The notes under the pieces are model-generated. The model saw only the letters and a list, made by a program, of their open reading frames with translations. It did not search any database and was not told the origin of the DNA. Of a stretch of 64,000 nt of DNA, positions 49,160 to 60,994 are shown in pieces. Both the position numbers and the translations under genes were made by a program. Each line of letters opens with the position of its first letter. Position 1 is the first letter of the stretch. The DNA lies in the NCBI GenBank assembly GCA_009720755.1, contig WNKV01000015.1:1-64000 (forward strand), written 5' to 3'. This stretch comes from Rhodoplanes serenus. Lineage in GTDB: Bacteria; Pseudomonadota; Alphaproteobacteria; Rhizobiales; Xanthobacteraceae.

Positions 49160-50608
49160 TCAGAGGCTGTCGCCGAGATCGGCGCGGAACTTCGCCACCA
49201 GCCGCTCCTGCCAGTCGGACACCGGCTTCAGGCGACCGTAGAAGAAGCGCAGGATCTCCGGCTCGTCGTAGAAGATGAGCCCTTGGATCAGCGCCCGGTT
49301 CTCGTGCAGCCAGGCGAGGCGGTCGATCGCGTACTTGATCTGCGACAGGGTGAACACCCGCCGCGGCACCGCGAGCCGCACCAGCTCCATGTTGGCGAAC
49401 ACCTCGCGGCCGTCCGGCTCGCGCTGCTCGGACAGCGTGCCGCGCTCCATGCCGCGGATGCCGCCGGCGATGTAGAGCGCCGCCGCCAGCGCGCCGGCCG
49501 GGTACTGCGACTGCGGGATGTGGTCGACGAAGCGCTTGGCGTCGACATGGCAGCCGAGGCCGCCGGCCGGGGTGATCACCGGAACGCCGCGCTTGCTCAG
49601 CTCGTCCACCATGTAGGCGATGAACTGCGGCCCCTGGTTGATCATGTCCTCGTCCATGGTCTCGTCGAGACCGACGGTGAGTGCCTCCATCTCGCGGACC
49701 GACATGCCGCCATAGGTGAGGAAGCCCTCGTAGAGCGGCACGAATCCGCGCATGCGCTCGTAGAGGGCGCGGTCGCGGATGCAGATGCCACCGCCGCGCG
49801 CGCAGCCCAGCTTGCGGGCCGAGAAGTAGATGACGTCGCAGAGGTCGGCGATTGCCCGGGTGATCTCCCGGATGGTCATGCCCTTGCAGGCGTCCTCGCG
49901 GGTCTTGTTGAAGTAGAGATTGTCGGCGAGCAGGCTCGCGTCCATCACCAGCACGATGCCGTGCTCGCGACACACCGCGCTGACCTCGGCGAGATTCTTC
50001 AGCGACACCGGCTGGCCGCCGATCAGGTTGGTGCCGGACTCGACCCGCACGAAAGCGACCTTGTCGGCGCCGTGCTTGGCGATCACGGCGGTGAGCTTGC
50101 CGATGTCCATGTCGCCCTTGAACGGCAACGTGCTGGTGACCTCCAGCCCGGCGTCGGTGACCAGCTCCTCCACGGTGCCGCCGCACAGGGTGATGTGAGC
50201 CTTGGTGGTGGTGAAGTGATAGTTCATCGGCACCACGGTGCCGGGCGTCACCAGCACCTTGGCCAGGATGTGCTCGCAGGCGCGGCCCTGGTGGGTCGGC
50301 AGGAACCACTCCATGCCGAACAGCTCGCGCAGCTTGCTCTCCAGGCGCGTGTAGGTGGCGCTGCCGGCGTAGGAGTCGTCGGCGACCAGCATGGCGGCCT
50401 GCTGCTGGTCGCTCATGGCGTTGACGCCGGAGTCGGTGAGCATGTCGAGGAACACGTCCGCGTTCTGGAGCAGGAACGTGTTGTTGCCGGCCTGGTTGAT
50501 TACCTCCAGGCGCCGCTCGACCGGCGGCAGGCTGAGCTTCTGGACGATGCGGACCTTGTGCATCTCCAAGGGAACCGTTTCGCCCCCGTAGAACGCGACG
50601 TTCGCCAT
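49160..50608 (-). CDS. Tyrosine phenol-lyase/tryptophanase family enzyme, divergent
   Basis: The 482-residue protein is a PLP-dependent beta-eliminating lyase. Conserved landmarks: NNTFLLQNADVFLDMLTDSGVNAMSD, SYAGSATY, PTHQGRACE, YHFTTTKAH, TNLIGGQPVS, the PLP lysine in FSARKLGCARGG, GMERGTL and LVRLAVPRR. The Arg of MERG is the residue that marks tyrosine phenol-lyase (tryptophanase has Ile there), so tyrosine cleavage to phenol, pyruvate and ammonia is the best guess. Several PLP and cation-site residues differ from known enzymes. ATG at 50608 has GAGGA 8-9 nt upstream. It looks monocistronic. Confidence 0.85.
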   Translation of the reverse strand: MANVAFYGGETVPLEMHKVRIVQKLSLPPVERRLEVINQAGNNTFLLQNADVFLDMLTDSGVNAMSDQQQAAMLVADDSYAGSATYTRLESKLRELFGMEWFLPTHQGRACEHILAKVLVTPGTVVPMNYHFTTTKAHITLCGGTVEELVTDAGLEVTSTLPFKGDMDIGKLTAVIAKHGADKVAFVRVESGTNLIGGQPVSLKNLAEVSAVCREHGIVLVMDASLLADNLYFNKTREDACKGMTIREITRAIADLCDVIYFSARKLGCARGGGICIRDRALYERMRGFVPLYEGFLTYGGMSVREMEALTVGLDETMDEDMINQGPQFIAYMVDELSKRGVPVITPAGGLGCHVDAKRFVDHIPQSQYPAGALAAALYIAGGIRGMERGTLSEQREPDGREVFANMELVRLAVPRRVFTLSQIKYAIDRLAWLHENRALIQGLIFYDEPEILRFFYGRLKPVSDWQERLVAKFRADLGDSL

Positions 50609-50983
50609 GTCATTCCTCAATCGGTTCGGGATGGAACGGGGGTCGTGAAAAACAGTACCGGCTGAAATGCCCGTCTTGGTCTGCGGTTCGGAGATGGCTG
50701 CCGGCCGGAATACGTAGCGGCGGCACCCTGTCAAAAAGGGCCGGCGGAATCAATGCAGCCGAAGGGCGAACCGGATATTTCCGCCGCCAGAGGGGCGGCG
50801 TCGGCCGGCGCCCGGGGAGACGCGCGGGCGAGCGGCCGGGGCACTGCCGGCGGTCTACCGCTGGCGGTCTGCTGCGCCAGCCCCGTGTGCCCGATTGCTG
50901 CTCCCGGCTGGCGCACCCCGCCTGCCGCGGTGCTCCGCCCCGGCGCCGTAGACGGGTCGGGCGAGCCTTCGCTCGCCCGTGCA

Positions 50984-51039
50984 AGTCCTGCCACGCCAGT
51001 CCTGCCACGCCAGTCCTGCCACGCCAGTCCTGCCACGAC
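50984..51039. repeat. 14-bp tandem repeat, four units
   Basis: AGTCCTGCCACGCC-type units begin at 50984, 50998, 51012 and 51026; the last ends GAC. They lie in the 489-bp spacer between the lyase gene and the electron-transfer operon; nothing else is recognised there. Confidence 0.9.
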
Positions 51040-51097
51040 GATCCGAGTTGCCGTTTGGCCCGGCGACAACCGGACGATGTCGCGGCGGCCGCGGCGG

Positions 51098-52171
51098 CTA
51101 TTTCTCGAAGCCGAGGATCAGCGGCGCTTGGCTGTAGGCGTGGCGCACCTGGGCATTGTCGAAGAAGGCGACGCCGAAGCCGTAGGTCTTCCCCAGGTCG
51201 TCGAACTGCACGTCGGTCTTCGAGCCGGTGACGAGCTTGCGCGACAACTCGGCGGTCCACTTGCCGTCCTTCCACACCACCGCGGCCTTGATGTCCCCGC
51301 GGTCGCCAGTGAACGGAGCGACGATGATCGAGGCGACCTCGTCGCCGGCGACGAACTTCGAATCGTCGAACGGCACCTTGTCCTCGGCCCTGATCCAGTA
51401 GGTGCCGCCCTTGTTGGCCGCCTTGGCGTCCTTGCTCATGAATTCCGGCTTGCCGTCGATCAGCTTGACGTCCTGGTAGCCGCCCCCGGTGTTGGCGTCG
51501 GACTTGCGGCCGGCCTCCCGCGCCTTCTGCGGATCGAAGCGGGTGTGATCGAGCCACTGGTCGTCGATCTGGCCGAGGAAGCCGCCGCGCACATACTTCA
51601 TGTGCCACATGTCGCCGATCTCGCCCTCCTCGCTGCTGTACTTGTTGCCGTAGGGCTTGCCGGGCTCGCCGGCGTGGCAGCTCACTTGGCAGCCGAAGCG
51701 CTCGTCGAAGCCGAACATCGACTTGCCGATGTTCCAGATCACCGCGAACTTGTCCTCGTAGTATAGATTGTCGTCGCCGCCCTTGTCTTCGGGGTCGACG
51801 AGCTTCTTCCAAGACCCGTCAGCCTGCTTCTGGAACGGGAAGCGCCGCACCGACAGGGTCGGATCTTCCCAGGTGATCAGCATGTAAAGGGTGTCGGCAA
51901 GATACGCGGCCTGCACGGTGGCATTGGTGTTGCCGGCATTGTCCTTGAAATGCACGCCTTTGACCGCCTCGATGACGGTGACCGGCGCTTGCTTCCACAC
52001 CGGGTCGCTTGCGTCGGCGTCGAGCGTCGGTGCCGCCGCCGCCTTCACGGCCTTGACCGGGACAGGCTTCATCGCGACGGGTTTCTCCTGGGCGAGCACG
52101 ACTGGCGCCGCCAGTGCGAGAGCCGCCAAGGTGACTAATGACGTCAGCACTGTCGAACGTCTCATTGGCAT
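51098..52171 (-). CDS. Ethylbenzene dehydrogenase-related heme protein with CX3CH motif
   Basis: The 357-residue exported protein (signal peptide ending APVVLAQ) resembles the heme-binding gamma subunit domain of ethylbenzene dehydrogenase and DMSO-reductase type II enzymes: PTLDADASDPVWKQAPV, AAYLADTLYMLITWEDPT, FAVIWNIG. It contains GCQVSCHAGEPG, a CX3CH motif at residues 161-166 instead of the standard CXXCH, which could attach heme c. It is the last gene of a three-gene operon with cytochromes, so it is probably the periplasmic electron acceptor or donor. Partner enzyme not seen. Confidence 0.82.
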   Translation of the reverse strand: MPMRRSTVLTSLVTLAALALAAPVVLAQEKPVAMKPVPVKAVKAAAAPTLDADASDPVWKQAPVTVIEAVKGVHFKDNAGNTNATVQAAYLADTLYMLITWEDPTLSVRRFPFQKQADGSWKKLVDPEDKGGDDNLYYEDKFAVIWNIGKSMFGFDERFGCQVSCHAGEPGKPYGNKYSSEEGEIGDMWHMKYVRGGFLGQIDDQWLDHTRFDPQKAREAGRKSDANTGGGYQDVKLIDGKPEFMSKDAKAANKGGTYWIRAEDKVPFDDSKFVAGDEVASIIVAPFTGDRGDIKAAVVWKDGKWTAELSRKLVTGSKTDVQFDDLGKTYGFGVAFFDNAQVRHAYSQAPLILGFEK

Positions 52172-52183
52172 TCCCTCCTGTTG

Positions 52184-52837
52184 TCAGCGGGCACGTCTCG
52201 ACGAGGTCCGACCTGAAGGCAGGTCACCCTCGTGCCAGCCGGTGATCATCGTCTTGTATTGCGATGTCGCGGTATGTCCGAGCGTCCCCAGATAGACGTG
52301 CAGGATCGCGAACAACACCACGGCGGCGCCAATCACGTAATGCAGCACCGCGATGGGAAACAGGCCGTCGAATCCGAACAGGCGGTCGGGTGCGGTCTGC
52401 GGAAACATGAAGATCAGGCCGGTGATCACCACCACGGGCATCATCAGATACATGACGACCAGATAGGCCGACGCCTGCATGTCGTTGAAGTTGGTGTCGG
52501 GGGTCGGCTCGTGCGGGTCGCGCTCGCCTCGCATGATTCCGTAGGCGTAGTAGCGAGTCACTTTCAACGAGCGCGCCATGATGCCGGGCGGCTTCGGGAT
52601 ATATTGCCACCAGTTTCCGGTCACGGCATTGGCGATGACGAAGAAGACATACAGCCCGGCCAGCGACATCCCGACGAGGTCGTGGATCTGTGCGGCGGTG
52701 GCGAAGGACAGCGGGACGAGGGTCGAGTCGGCGAAGTGCAGGCTGGCTCCGGTCACCGCCAGCACGATGATCAGAACTGCGTTGCTCCAGTGCCAGAGCC
52801 GCAGCCACAGCGGCAGCAGGTAGATGCGTGTCTTCAT
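52184..52837 (-). CDS. Membrane cytochrome b (hydrogenase/thiosulfate-reductase type)
   Basis: The 217-residue protein has four membrane segments with heme-b histidines: LWLRLWHWSNAVLIIVLAVTG near the start, IHDLVGMSLAGLYVFFVIAN, then VLHYVIGAAVVLFAILHVYLG near the end. Such subunits exchange electrons between quinones and periplasmic cytochromes. Its ATG overlaps the stop of the heptaheme cytochrome gene, so the two are made together. Confidence 0.88.
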   Translation of the reverse strand: MKTRIYLLPLWLRLWHWSNAVLIIVLAVTGASLHFADSTLVPLSFATAAQIHDLVGMSLAGLYVFFVIANAVTGNWWQYIPKPPGIMARSLKVTRYYAYGIMRGERDPHEPTPDTNFNDMQASAYLVVMYLMMPVVVITGLIFMFPQTAPDRLFGFDGLFPIAVLHYVIGAAVVLFAILHVYLGTLGHTATSQYKTMITGWHEGDLPSGRTSSRRAR

Positions 52838-53805
52838 GGCGGCCTTCTTTCCCGGCGCCGCCACAGCGCCGCGCCGATGCGGAGCAGGGCGTGCGTCAGC
52901 ATCCCGACGGCGAGCAGCGCCGCCGCCGCGCCGACCGACCAGTCGATCCACGGATTGCGGCTGGCGCCGATCACATAGGACTGGCTCAGGAAGATGCTGT
53001 TGACGAAGCCGAACTTCTCTTCCTCCGCGGAGACCAGGTGTCGGTAGAGACGGGTGCGCAGCGACGATTCGCGTGAATGGCACGACACGCAGTTCTTCTC
53101 GGCCTTCGATTTGTCGAGGATCTCGTGGGAGAAACTCCGGCCCGCCGGGGTGTGGCACTCGACACAGCGCACCGAGCCCCAGTGGCTTTTGGTGTTCGGC
53201 AGCCAGGCGTGGATCGTGTCGATGGTCGGTCGGCGCTTTCCGACCGGCGCGAACTTCGAGAACTGGAGGTCGGAGTTGTGGCAGTCCAGGCACATCGCAT
53301 TGTCTTGCGCGACGATCTTGGCCGGGGTCCCGATCTTGGCGGCGATGTTGTAGACGTGTCCGTCGTGGCACGACCAGCAGGTGAACTTGTCCTTCTGGGT
53401 TTTGGCGTGGACGCTCGCTTCGAACTGCGTTTCGATGCGGTACACCTTGGCGGCGTGGCACTCCGAGCAGGGGCTCACCTGGGCCTTCAGCGTCGCGCCG
53501 TGCGGAAACGTGGTGGAGCCGACGCCGTGGCAGGTGCGGCACTCGACGCGGCCGTGGCTGGAGGTCTCATAGAGGGCCGGGTCGTGCAGCAGGGACTTCA
53601 GCTTGTCGAAATCCATGTCCTGCCGAGGTGGCGACTTGAGCCCGTCGGCGGAGTGGCAGGCGAAGCACTTGGCGTTGGACTCGCGGATCTCGGCGAGCTT
53701 GGCGGGGTCGAGCGCCACCGTGCTCTGGGCGTGGGCGGGTGCCGACGGTGTCAGGGCGAGAACGAGCGGGAGGATGGCGGTGGCGAAACTGCGACCTGCG
53801 TGCAT
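52834..53805 (-). CDS. Heptaheme c-type cytochrome with C-terminal membrane anchor
   Basis: The 323-residue protein has a signal peptide (to about 27) and seven CXXCH sites: residues 47, 89, 113, 143, 172, 214 and 239. A single hydrophobic segment at about 286-313 (WSVGAAAALLAVGMLTHALL) would anchor it to the inner membrane, facing the periplasm. With the cytochrome b it looks like a quinol-linked electron conduit. No octaheme or NapC family match is claimed. It heads the operon. Confidence 0.88.
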   Translation of the reverse strand: MHAGRSFATAILPLVLALTPSAPAHAQSTVALDPAKLAEIRESNAKCFACHSADGLKSPPRQDMDFDKLKSLLHDPALYETSSHGRVECRTCHGVGSTTFPHGATLKAQVSPCSECHAAKVYRIETQFEASVHAKTQKDKFTCWSCHDGHVYNIAAKIGTPAKIVAQDNAMCLDCHNSDLQFSKFAPVGKRRPTIDTIHAWLPNTKSHWGSVRCVECHTPAGRSFSHEILDKSKAEKNCVSCHSRESSLRTRLYRHLVSAEEEKFGFVNSIFLSQSYVIGASRNPWIDWSVGAAAALLAVGMLTHALLRIGAALWRRRERRPP

Positions 53806-54114
53806 GACAGGTGGACGGTTCCGTGAAGGGACGCGACCGAGACGGCTACGGGAACGAGCGACCGCGAGAGTGGGGACGAGCCTCGACGAGCAGGAACCTG
53901 CGCCACCGGCACATCAGAAGAATGCAAACCCGACCTGATCACGAACCGCATCACCGGCAGCGCGGCGGCAGACACATTGGAGAATGACAGAGGTTCGGCT
54001 GCAAGCGCTGAAATACTTACGCAGTTAAATACAACGCATGTGCGTGCAATGCAGGAGCACTAGCCTCCGCAATGATCCTTACATATGAAACGGATGGAGG
54101 ATCTGGATACCGTC
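53806..54114. other. Upstream region of the cytochrome operon
   Basis: No gene seen. The part near 53985-54060 is AT-richer and includes a perfect 12-bp palindrome ACGCATGTGCGT (54034-54045), a possible regulator site for the operon. Confidence 0.4.
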
Positions 54115-56890
<2,776 letters not shown>

Positions 56891-57430
56891 TCAGGCGGCG
56901 GTCAGGACCGGCTCGCCCTTCTGCCAGTTGCACGGGCACAGCTCGTCGGTCTGCAAGGCGTCGAGCACGCGCAGCACCTCCTGCGGGTTGCGGCCGACGC
57001 TGAGATCGTTGACCGAGACGAAGCGGATGATCCCCTCCGGATCGGCGATCAGGGTGGCGCGCAGGCAGACGCCCTCCTCGCGGTGGAGCACGCCGAGCGC
57101 GGTCGACAGCTCGCGCTTGATGTCGGACAGCATGGGGAAGGGCAGCTTCGCCAGGTCCTTGTGGTTCTGGCGCCAGGCCAGGTGGACGTACTCGCTGTCG
57201 GTCGAGATGCCGTAGATCACCGCGTCGCGGTCGGCGAACTCGCCGTTGAGGGCGCCGAAGGCGGCGATCTCGGTCGGGCACACGAAGGTGAAGTCCTTCG
57301 GCCAGAAGAACAGAACCTTCCACTTGCCCGGGTTGGTGGCATCGGTGATGCGGGCGAAGGCCGACCGCGGATCGGTCGAGACGACGGCCTGAAGATCGAA
57401 GGCGGGGAGCTTGTCGCCGACGGTAAGCAT
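56891..57430 (-). CDS. ahpC: Alkyl hydroperoxide reductase subunit C (peroxiredoxin), mycobacterial type
   Basis: The 179-residue peroxiredoxin reduces peroxides. The peroxidatic Cys is in FFWPKDFTFVCPTEIAAFG and the resolving Cys pair in DELCPCNW. The sequence is closest in wording to Mycobacterium AhpC, which is recycled by AhpD rather than AhpF, and an ahpD gene lies directly upstream in the same operon. Confidence 0.94.
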   Translation of the reverse strand: MLTVGDKLPAFDLQAVVSTDPRSAFARITDATNPGKWKVLFFWPKDFTFVCPTEIAAFGALNGEFADRDAVIYGISTDSEYVHLAWRQNHKDLAKLPFPMLSDIKRELSTALGVLHREEGVCLRATLIADPEGIIRFVSVNDLSVGRNPQEVLRVLDALQTDELCPCNWQKGEPVLTAA

Positions 57431-57490
57431 GTTCGGTCAGTCCAGTCCTGTGTTGGGGGTGGGTGGTCGTGGTGGCGAGGGCCGGCGCGG

Positions 57491-58072
57491 TCAGGCCAGC
57501 GCCGGCTCGCCGGCGGTGATCGGGGCTGCCGACGTCGCGGTCGGGACGGCGTCGAGCAGGGTCGCGGCGGCATGGATCACGGCGGCGATCCGCAGCGCCG
57601 CCTGCACGGCCTGGATGCTCACGCCGTGCTTGCGGGCGCCGTCGACATGGGCGCGGGTGCAGCCCTCGCAGCCCTTCACGGCCGAGGCGGCCAGCCCGAA
57701 CAGCTCGAAGTCGGCCTGGGCGATGCCGTGGCGGGTCAGCGCGTTCATCCGCAGGCCGGCCGGCAGCTTGGCGAGGTCGGCATCGCCCGCCATGTGGACG
57801 GCCCGGTAATAGACGTTGGTCATCGCCATCAGGGCGGCGGCCGTGCGGGCCGCCTCGGCGGTCGCCGGATCGATGGCGCGGGCCGCCTCCGCCTCGACGG
57901 CACGCAGCAGCGCCGGCTGGCGGGCCGCGACGGCGGCCGCGATGGCGCATCCCCAGGTCTGGGCCGCCGTCAGCTCCGGCATGCCGCCGGACCCCAGCAG
58001 CGAGCCGAGATTGAGCCGGATGTCCTTGCCGTAATCGGGCAGGGCCTGCCGCAGGGTTTCGAGCTCGCTCAT
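57491..58072 (-). CDS. ahpD: Alkyl hydroperoxidase AhpD
   Basis: The 193-residue protein matches AhpD: LRQALPDYGKDIRLNLGSLL start, MTNVYYRAVHMAGDADLAKLPAGLRMN and the redox centre GCEGCTRAHVDGA with both cysteines and the later His. The His normally between the cysteines (CSHC in Mycobacterium) is Gly here. It carries electrons from dihydrolipoyl partners to AhpC. A 5-bp inverted repeat CAACT-N7-AGTTG lies upstream at 58193-58209. Confidence 0.9.
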   Translation of the reverse strand: MSELETLRQALPDYGKDIRLNLGSLLGSGGMPELTAAQTWGCAIAAAVAARQPALLRAVEAEAARAIDPATAEAARTAAALMAMTNVYYRAVHMAGDADLAKLPAGLRMNALTRHGIAQADFELFGLAASAVKGCEGCTRAHVDGARKHGVSIQAVQAALRIAAVIHAAATLLDAVPTATSAAPITAGEPALA

Positions 58073-58281
58073 GCCGTCTCCTCACGTCGCGATGGCAGTC
58101 GTCGCGCCTGATCGCGGTCGATCGAGGCACGGCGACACAGATGCAAATCAGTGCATTCGAGGAAGAAGCCTTAGCGCCCTACCGTTTTAATGCAACTAAT
58201 TCGCAGTTGTTGCGGCGCGGCAAGTCGCCCCACTCCCAAGCTGCGTGGGAGCTGTGGGCGGGCGGGATTGGGCGAGGAGGG

Positions 58282-59448
58282 TCAGGGCCGGCCAGTCAAG
58301 CGGGCCGGCGCCTCCGGCCGGCGCACCTGGCCGGGCGTCACCTCGAACAGGTCGGCGTCGGCCGCAATGGCCGCGAAGGCGGCCGGGTCGGCCCCCGCCA
58401 TCCACACCTGCGCCCCGAGCGCCCCGAGCGCCTCGAACAGCGCTTCACGCCGGCCAGGATCGAGATGCGCCACCACCTCGTCGAGCAGCACCAGGGGGGC
58501 GATGCCCGTCATAGTGGCGACCAGCTCGGCATGGGCCAGCACCAGCGCGATCAGCAGCGCCTTCTGCTCGCCGGTCGAGGCGTCGCGGGCCGCCACGCCC
58601 TTGGGCACGAAGGTGACGGCGAGGTCGGTGAGGTGCGGCCCGTCGAGGGTGCGGCCGGCGGCGGCGTCGCGCGGCCGGCCGTCACGCAGGCGGGCGCGGT
58701 ACTCGTCCTCGAGCGCGAGGGCAGGGCGGTCACGGGCGGCCGCCTCCATCCAGCCGTCGAGGGCGAGGCCGGCGGTGGGGAACGGGCCGTCGCGGCGGGC
58801 CGCGAGCGCTGCCGCGAGCCGCTGCACCGTCTCGGCCCGTGCGACCGCGACCGCGACGGCGAGCTCGGCAGCCTCGTGCTCGGCGGCGTCGAGCCAGTGC
58901 GGATCGGGCGTCGGGCTCTCCAGCAGGCGGTTGCGGCCACGCAGGGCCCGGTCGAGCGCCGACACCCGGCTGCCGTGGTCGGGATGAACGGCGAGCACCA
59001 GCCGGTCGAGGAAGCGTCGCCGCTCGGCCGCCGGCCCGACGAACAGCCCGTCCATGGCGGGCACCAGCCAGACCAGGCGGAGATGATCCGCGAAGGCGGT
59101 GGCGGAGCCGACCGGCTCGCGATCGATCCGGCATTTTCGCGCATGCCCCCCTTCGGCACCGGCCGGTGCCGCGAGGCCGGTACCCAGCGTGGCGAGACCG
59201 AGCGCCCCTTCCACCTCGGCCGCCACCGCCCAGGTGCCGGCGCCCTCGTCGCGGGCGACGGCGTCGAGCGTGGCCCGCCGCAGGCCGCGGCCGGGCGCCA
59301 GAAACGAGATCGCCTCCAGGATGTTGGTCTTGCCGGCGCCGTTCGGCCCGGTGAGCACGACGAGACGCCGCTCGACCGTCAGGGTCGCGGCGCGCCAGCT
59401 CCGGAAGTCGGTGAGGCCGAGCCGAAGAATCTGCGGGGCGAGGGTCAT
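58282..59448 (-). CDS. recF: DNA replication and repair protein RecF
   Basis: The 388-residue SMC-like ATPase loads RecA at gaps. Walker A LTGPNGAGKTNILEAISFLAPGRGLR, signature region DASTGEQKALLIALVLAHAEL and Walker B APLVLLDEVVAHLDPGRREALFEAL are intact. ATG at 59448 has GGTGAG 7 nt upstream and is preferred to a GTG three codons earlier. Confidence 0.95.
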   Translation of the reverse strand: MTLAPQILRLGLTDFRSWRAATLTVERRLVVLTGPNGAGKTNILEAISFLAPGRGLRRATLDAVARDEGAGTWAVAAEVEGALGLATLGTGLAAPAGAEGGHARKCRIDREPVGSATAFADHLRLVWLVPAMDGLFVGPAAERRRFLDRLVLAVHPDHGSRVSALDRALRGRNRLLESPTPDPHWLDAAEHEAAELAVAVAVARAETVQRLAAALAARRDGPFPTAGLALDGWMEAAARDRPALALEDEYRARLRDGRPRDAAAGRTLDGPHLTDLAVTFVPKGVAARDASTGEQKALLIALVLAHAELVATMTGIAPLVLLDEVVAHLDPGRREALFEALGALGAQVWMAGADPAAFAAIAADADLFEVTPGQVRRPEAPARLTGRP

Positions 59449-59459
59449 GTCTCTCACCT

Positions 59460-59531
59460 GTCATGGCCGGGCTCGTCCCGGCCATCCACGCTCTTGAAGG
59501 CGTGGATGCCCGGCACGAAGCCGGGCATGAC
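59460..59531. repeat. Dispersed inverted-repeat element, second copy
   Basis: GTCATGGCCGGGCTCGTCCC faces GGCACGAAGCCGGGCATGAC with GGCCATCCACG and CGTGGATGCC inside. It matches the element at 14643-14732 but has a shorter loop. It separates dnaN from recF. Confidence 0.85.
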
Positions 59532-59571
59532 GACTCGGAGATTACCGCGAGATTGCGCCTCTATACCCGTC

Positions 59572-60690
59572 CTACACCCGCATGGGCATCAGCACATAGA
59601 GGGCGCCCTTGGCGTCCTTGTCCTGGATCAGCGTCGGCGAGCCGGGGTCGGCGAGCTTGAGGACCGCGGTGTCGCCGTCGATCTGCGCCGCGATGTCGAG
59701 CAGGTAGCGTGAGTTGAAGCCGATATCGAGCGGGTCGGCGTCGTAGCCGACCTCGATCTCCTCGGTGGCGCTGCCGGAGTCCGGGTTGGTGACCGAGAGC
59801 ACCAGCTTGCCGCCCGAGATCGACAGCTTGACGGCGCGGCCGCGCTCGCTCGACACCGTGGAGACGCGGTCGACCGCCTGCTCGAAGTCGTGCTTCTCGA
59901 CCTCCAGCAGCTTGTCGTTGCCGGCCGGGATCACCCGCCCGTAGTCCGGGAAGGTGCCGTCGATCAGCTTGGAGGTGAGCACGACGCCGCCGAGCGTGAA
60001 GCGGATCTTGGTGGCGGAGAGATCGATCGTCACCTCGCCCGACGGGTCCTCGATCAGCCGGTGGACCTCGCCGACGGTCTTGCGCGGCACGATGACGCCC
60101 GGCATCCCGTCGGTGCCGGGCGGCGCCGGAAACTCGACCTGGGCGAGCCGGTGGCCGTCGGTCGCCACCGCGCGCAGCATCGCGCCGGCGCCCTCGCCGG
60201 CGACATGCAGGAAGATGCCGTTGAGGTAGTAGCGCGTCTCCTCGGTCGAGATGGCGAACTGCGTCTTGTCGATGAGGCGCTTGAGATCGGCGGCCGGCAG
60301 CGCGAAGGCGTGCGTCATGTCGCCGGCGGCGAGGTCCGGGAAGTCGCTCTCGGGCAGGGTCTGCAAGGTGAACTTGGAGCGGCCGGCGCGGATCACCATC
60401 ACGGCGCGGTCGCCGGTGGCGTCCAGCGTGATCTGCGCTCCCTCGGGCAGCTTGCGGACGATCTCGTAGAACATGTGGGCCGGCACCGTGGTGACGCCCG
60501 GCGTCGCCACCTCGGCCGCGATGGTCTCGATCACCTCGATGTCGAGATCGGTCGCCTTGAAGGCCAGCTCGGCGCGGTCGGCGCGGATCAGCACATTGGC
60601 GAGGATCGGGATGGTGTTGCGCCGCTCGACCACACGGTGGACATGCGACAGCGACCGCAGGAGTTCGGATCGCTCGACCGTGACCTTCAT
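59572..60690 (-). CDS. dnaN: DNA polymerase III beta subunit (sliding clamp)
   Basis: The 372-residue clamp begins MKVTVERSELLRSLSHVHRVVERRNTIPILANVLI and ends in the standard PMRV-type terminus (ALYVLMPMRV). RAVATDGHRLAQVE and GFNSRYLLDI are further hallmarks. ATG at 60690 gives the normal length. The 304-bp spacer upstream (60691-60994) shows no gene. Confidence 0.98.
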   Translation of the reverse strand: MKVTVERSELLRSLSHVHRVVERRNTIPILANVLIRADRAELAFKATDLDIEVIETIAAEVATPGVTTVPAHMFYEIVRKLPEGAQITLDATGDRAVMVIRAGRSKFTLQTLPESDFPDLAAGDMTHAFALPAADLKRLIDKTQFAISTEETRYYLNGIFLHVAGEGAGAMLRAVATDGHRLAQVEFPAPPGTDGMPGVIVPRKTVGEVHRLIEDPSGEVTIDLSATKIRFTLGGVVLTSKLIDGTFPDYGRVIPAGNDKLLEVEKHDFEQAVDRVSTVSSERGRAVKLSISGGKLVLSVTNPDSGSATEEIEVGYDADPLDIGFNSRYLLDIAAQIDGDTAVLKLADPGSPTLIQDKDAKGALYVLMPMRV

Positions 60691-60994
60691 GCGCAACCCC
60701 GCTCTACCGAGACGCCAAACCAACGACGCGCAACCGATCCGACGGGCGGCCGGAGCCGCCTCGGATCTCGACGGCGGCGATCGCCCGGCGGCGCGCAAAC
60801 GCGACGATCCGGTCGAAACAGCCCTGGGGCACGCGGACGGATGTCGCGGACCGGCACCGGGTGCCGGTGCGCCGGACTGGGGAAAGTGCCGCGCCGGCGC
60901 GGATTCGGCAAGGGTAACGAGGCCGAACCACAGGAAAAACCGACGTTTCGGCCGATCGGGCGAAGCCGCGGGCGACCGGCTGGGCGACTGCACC

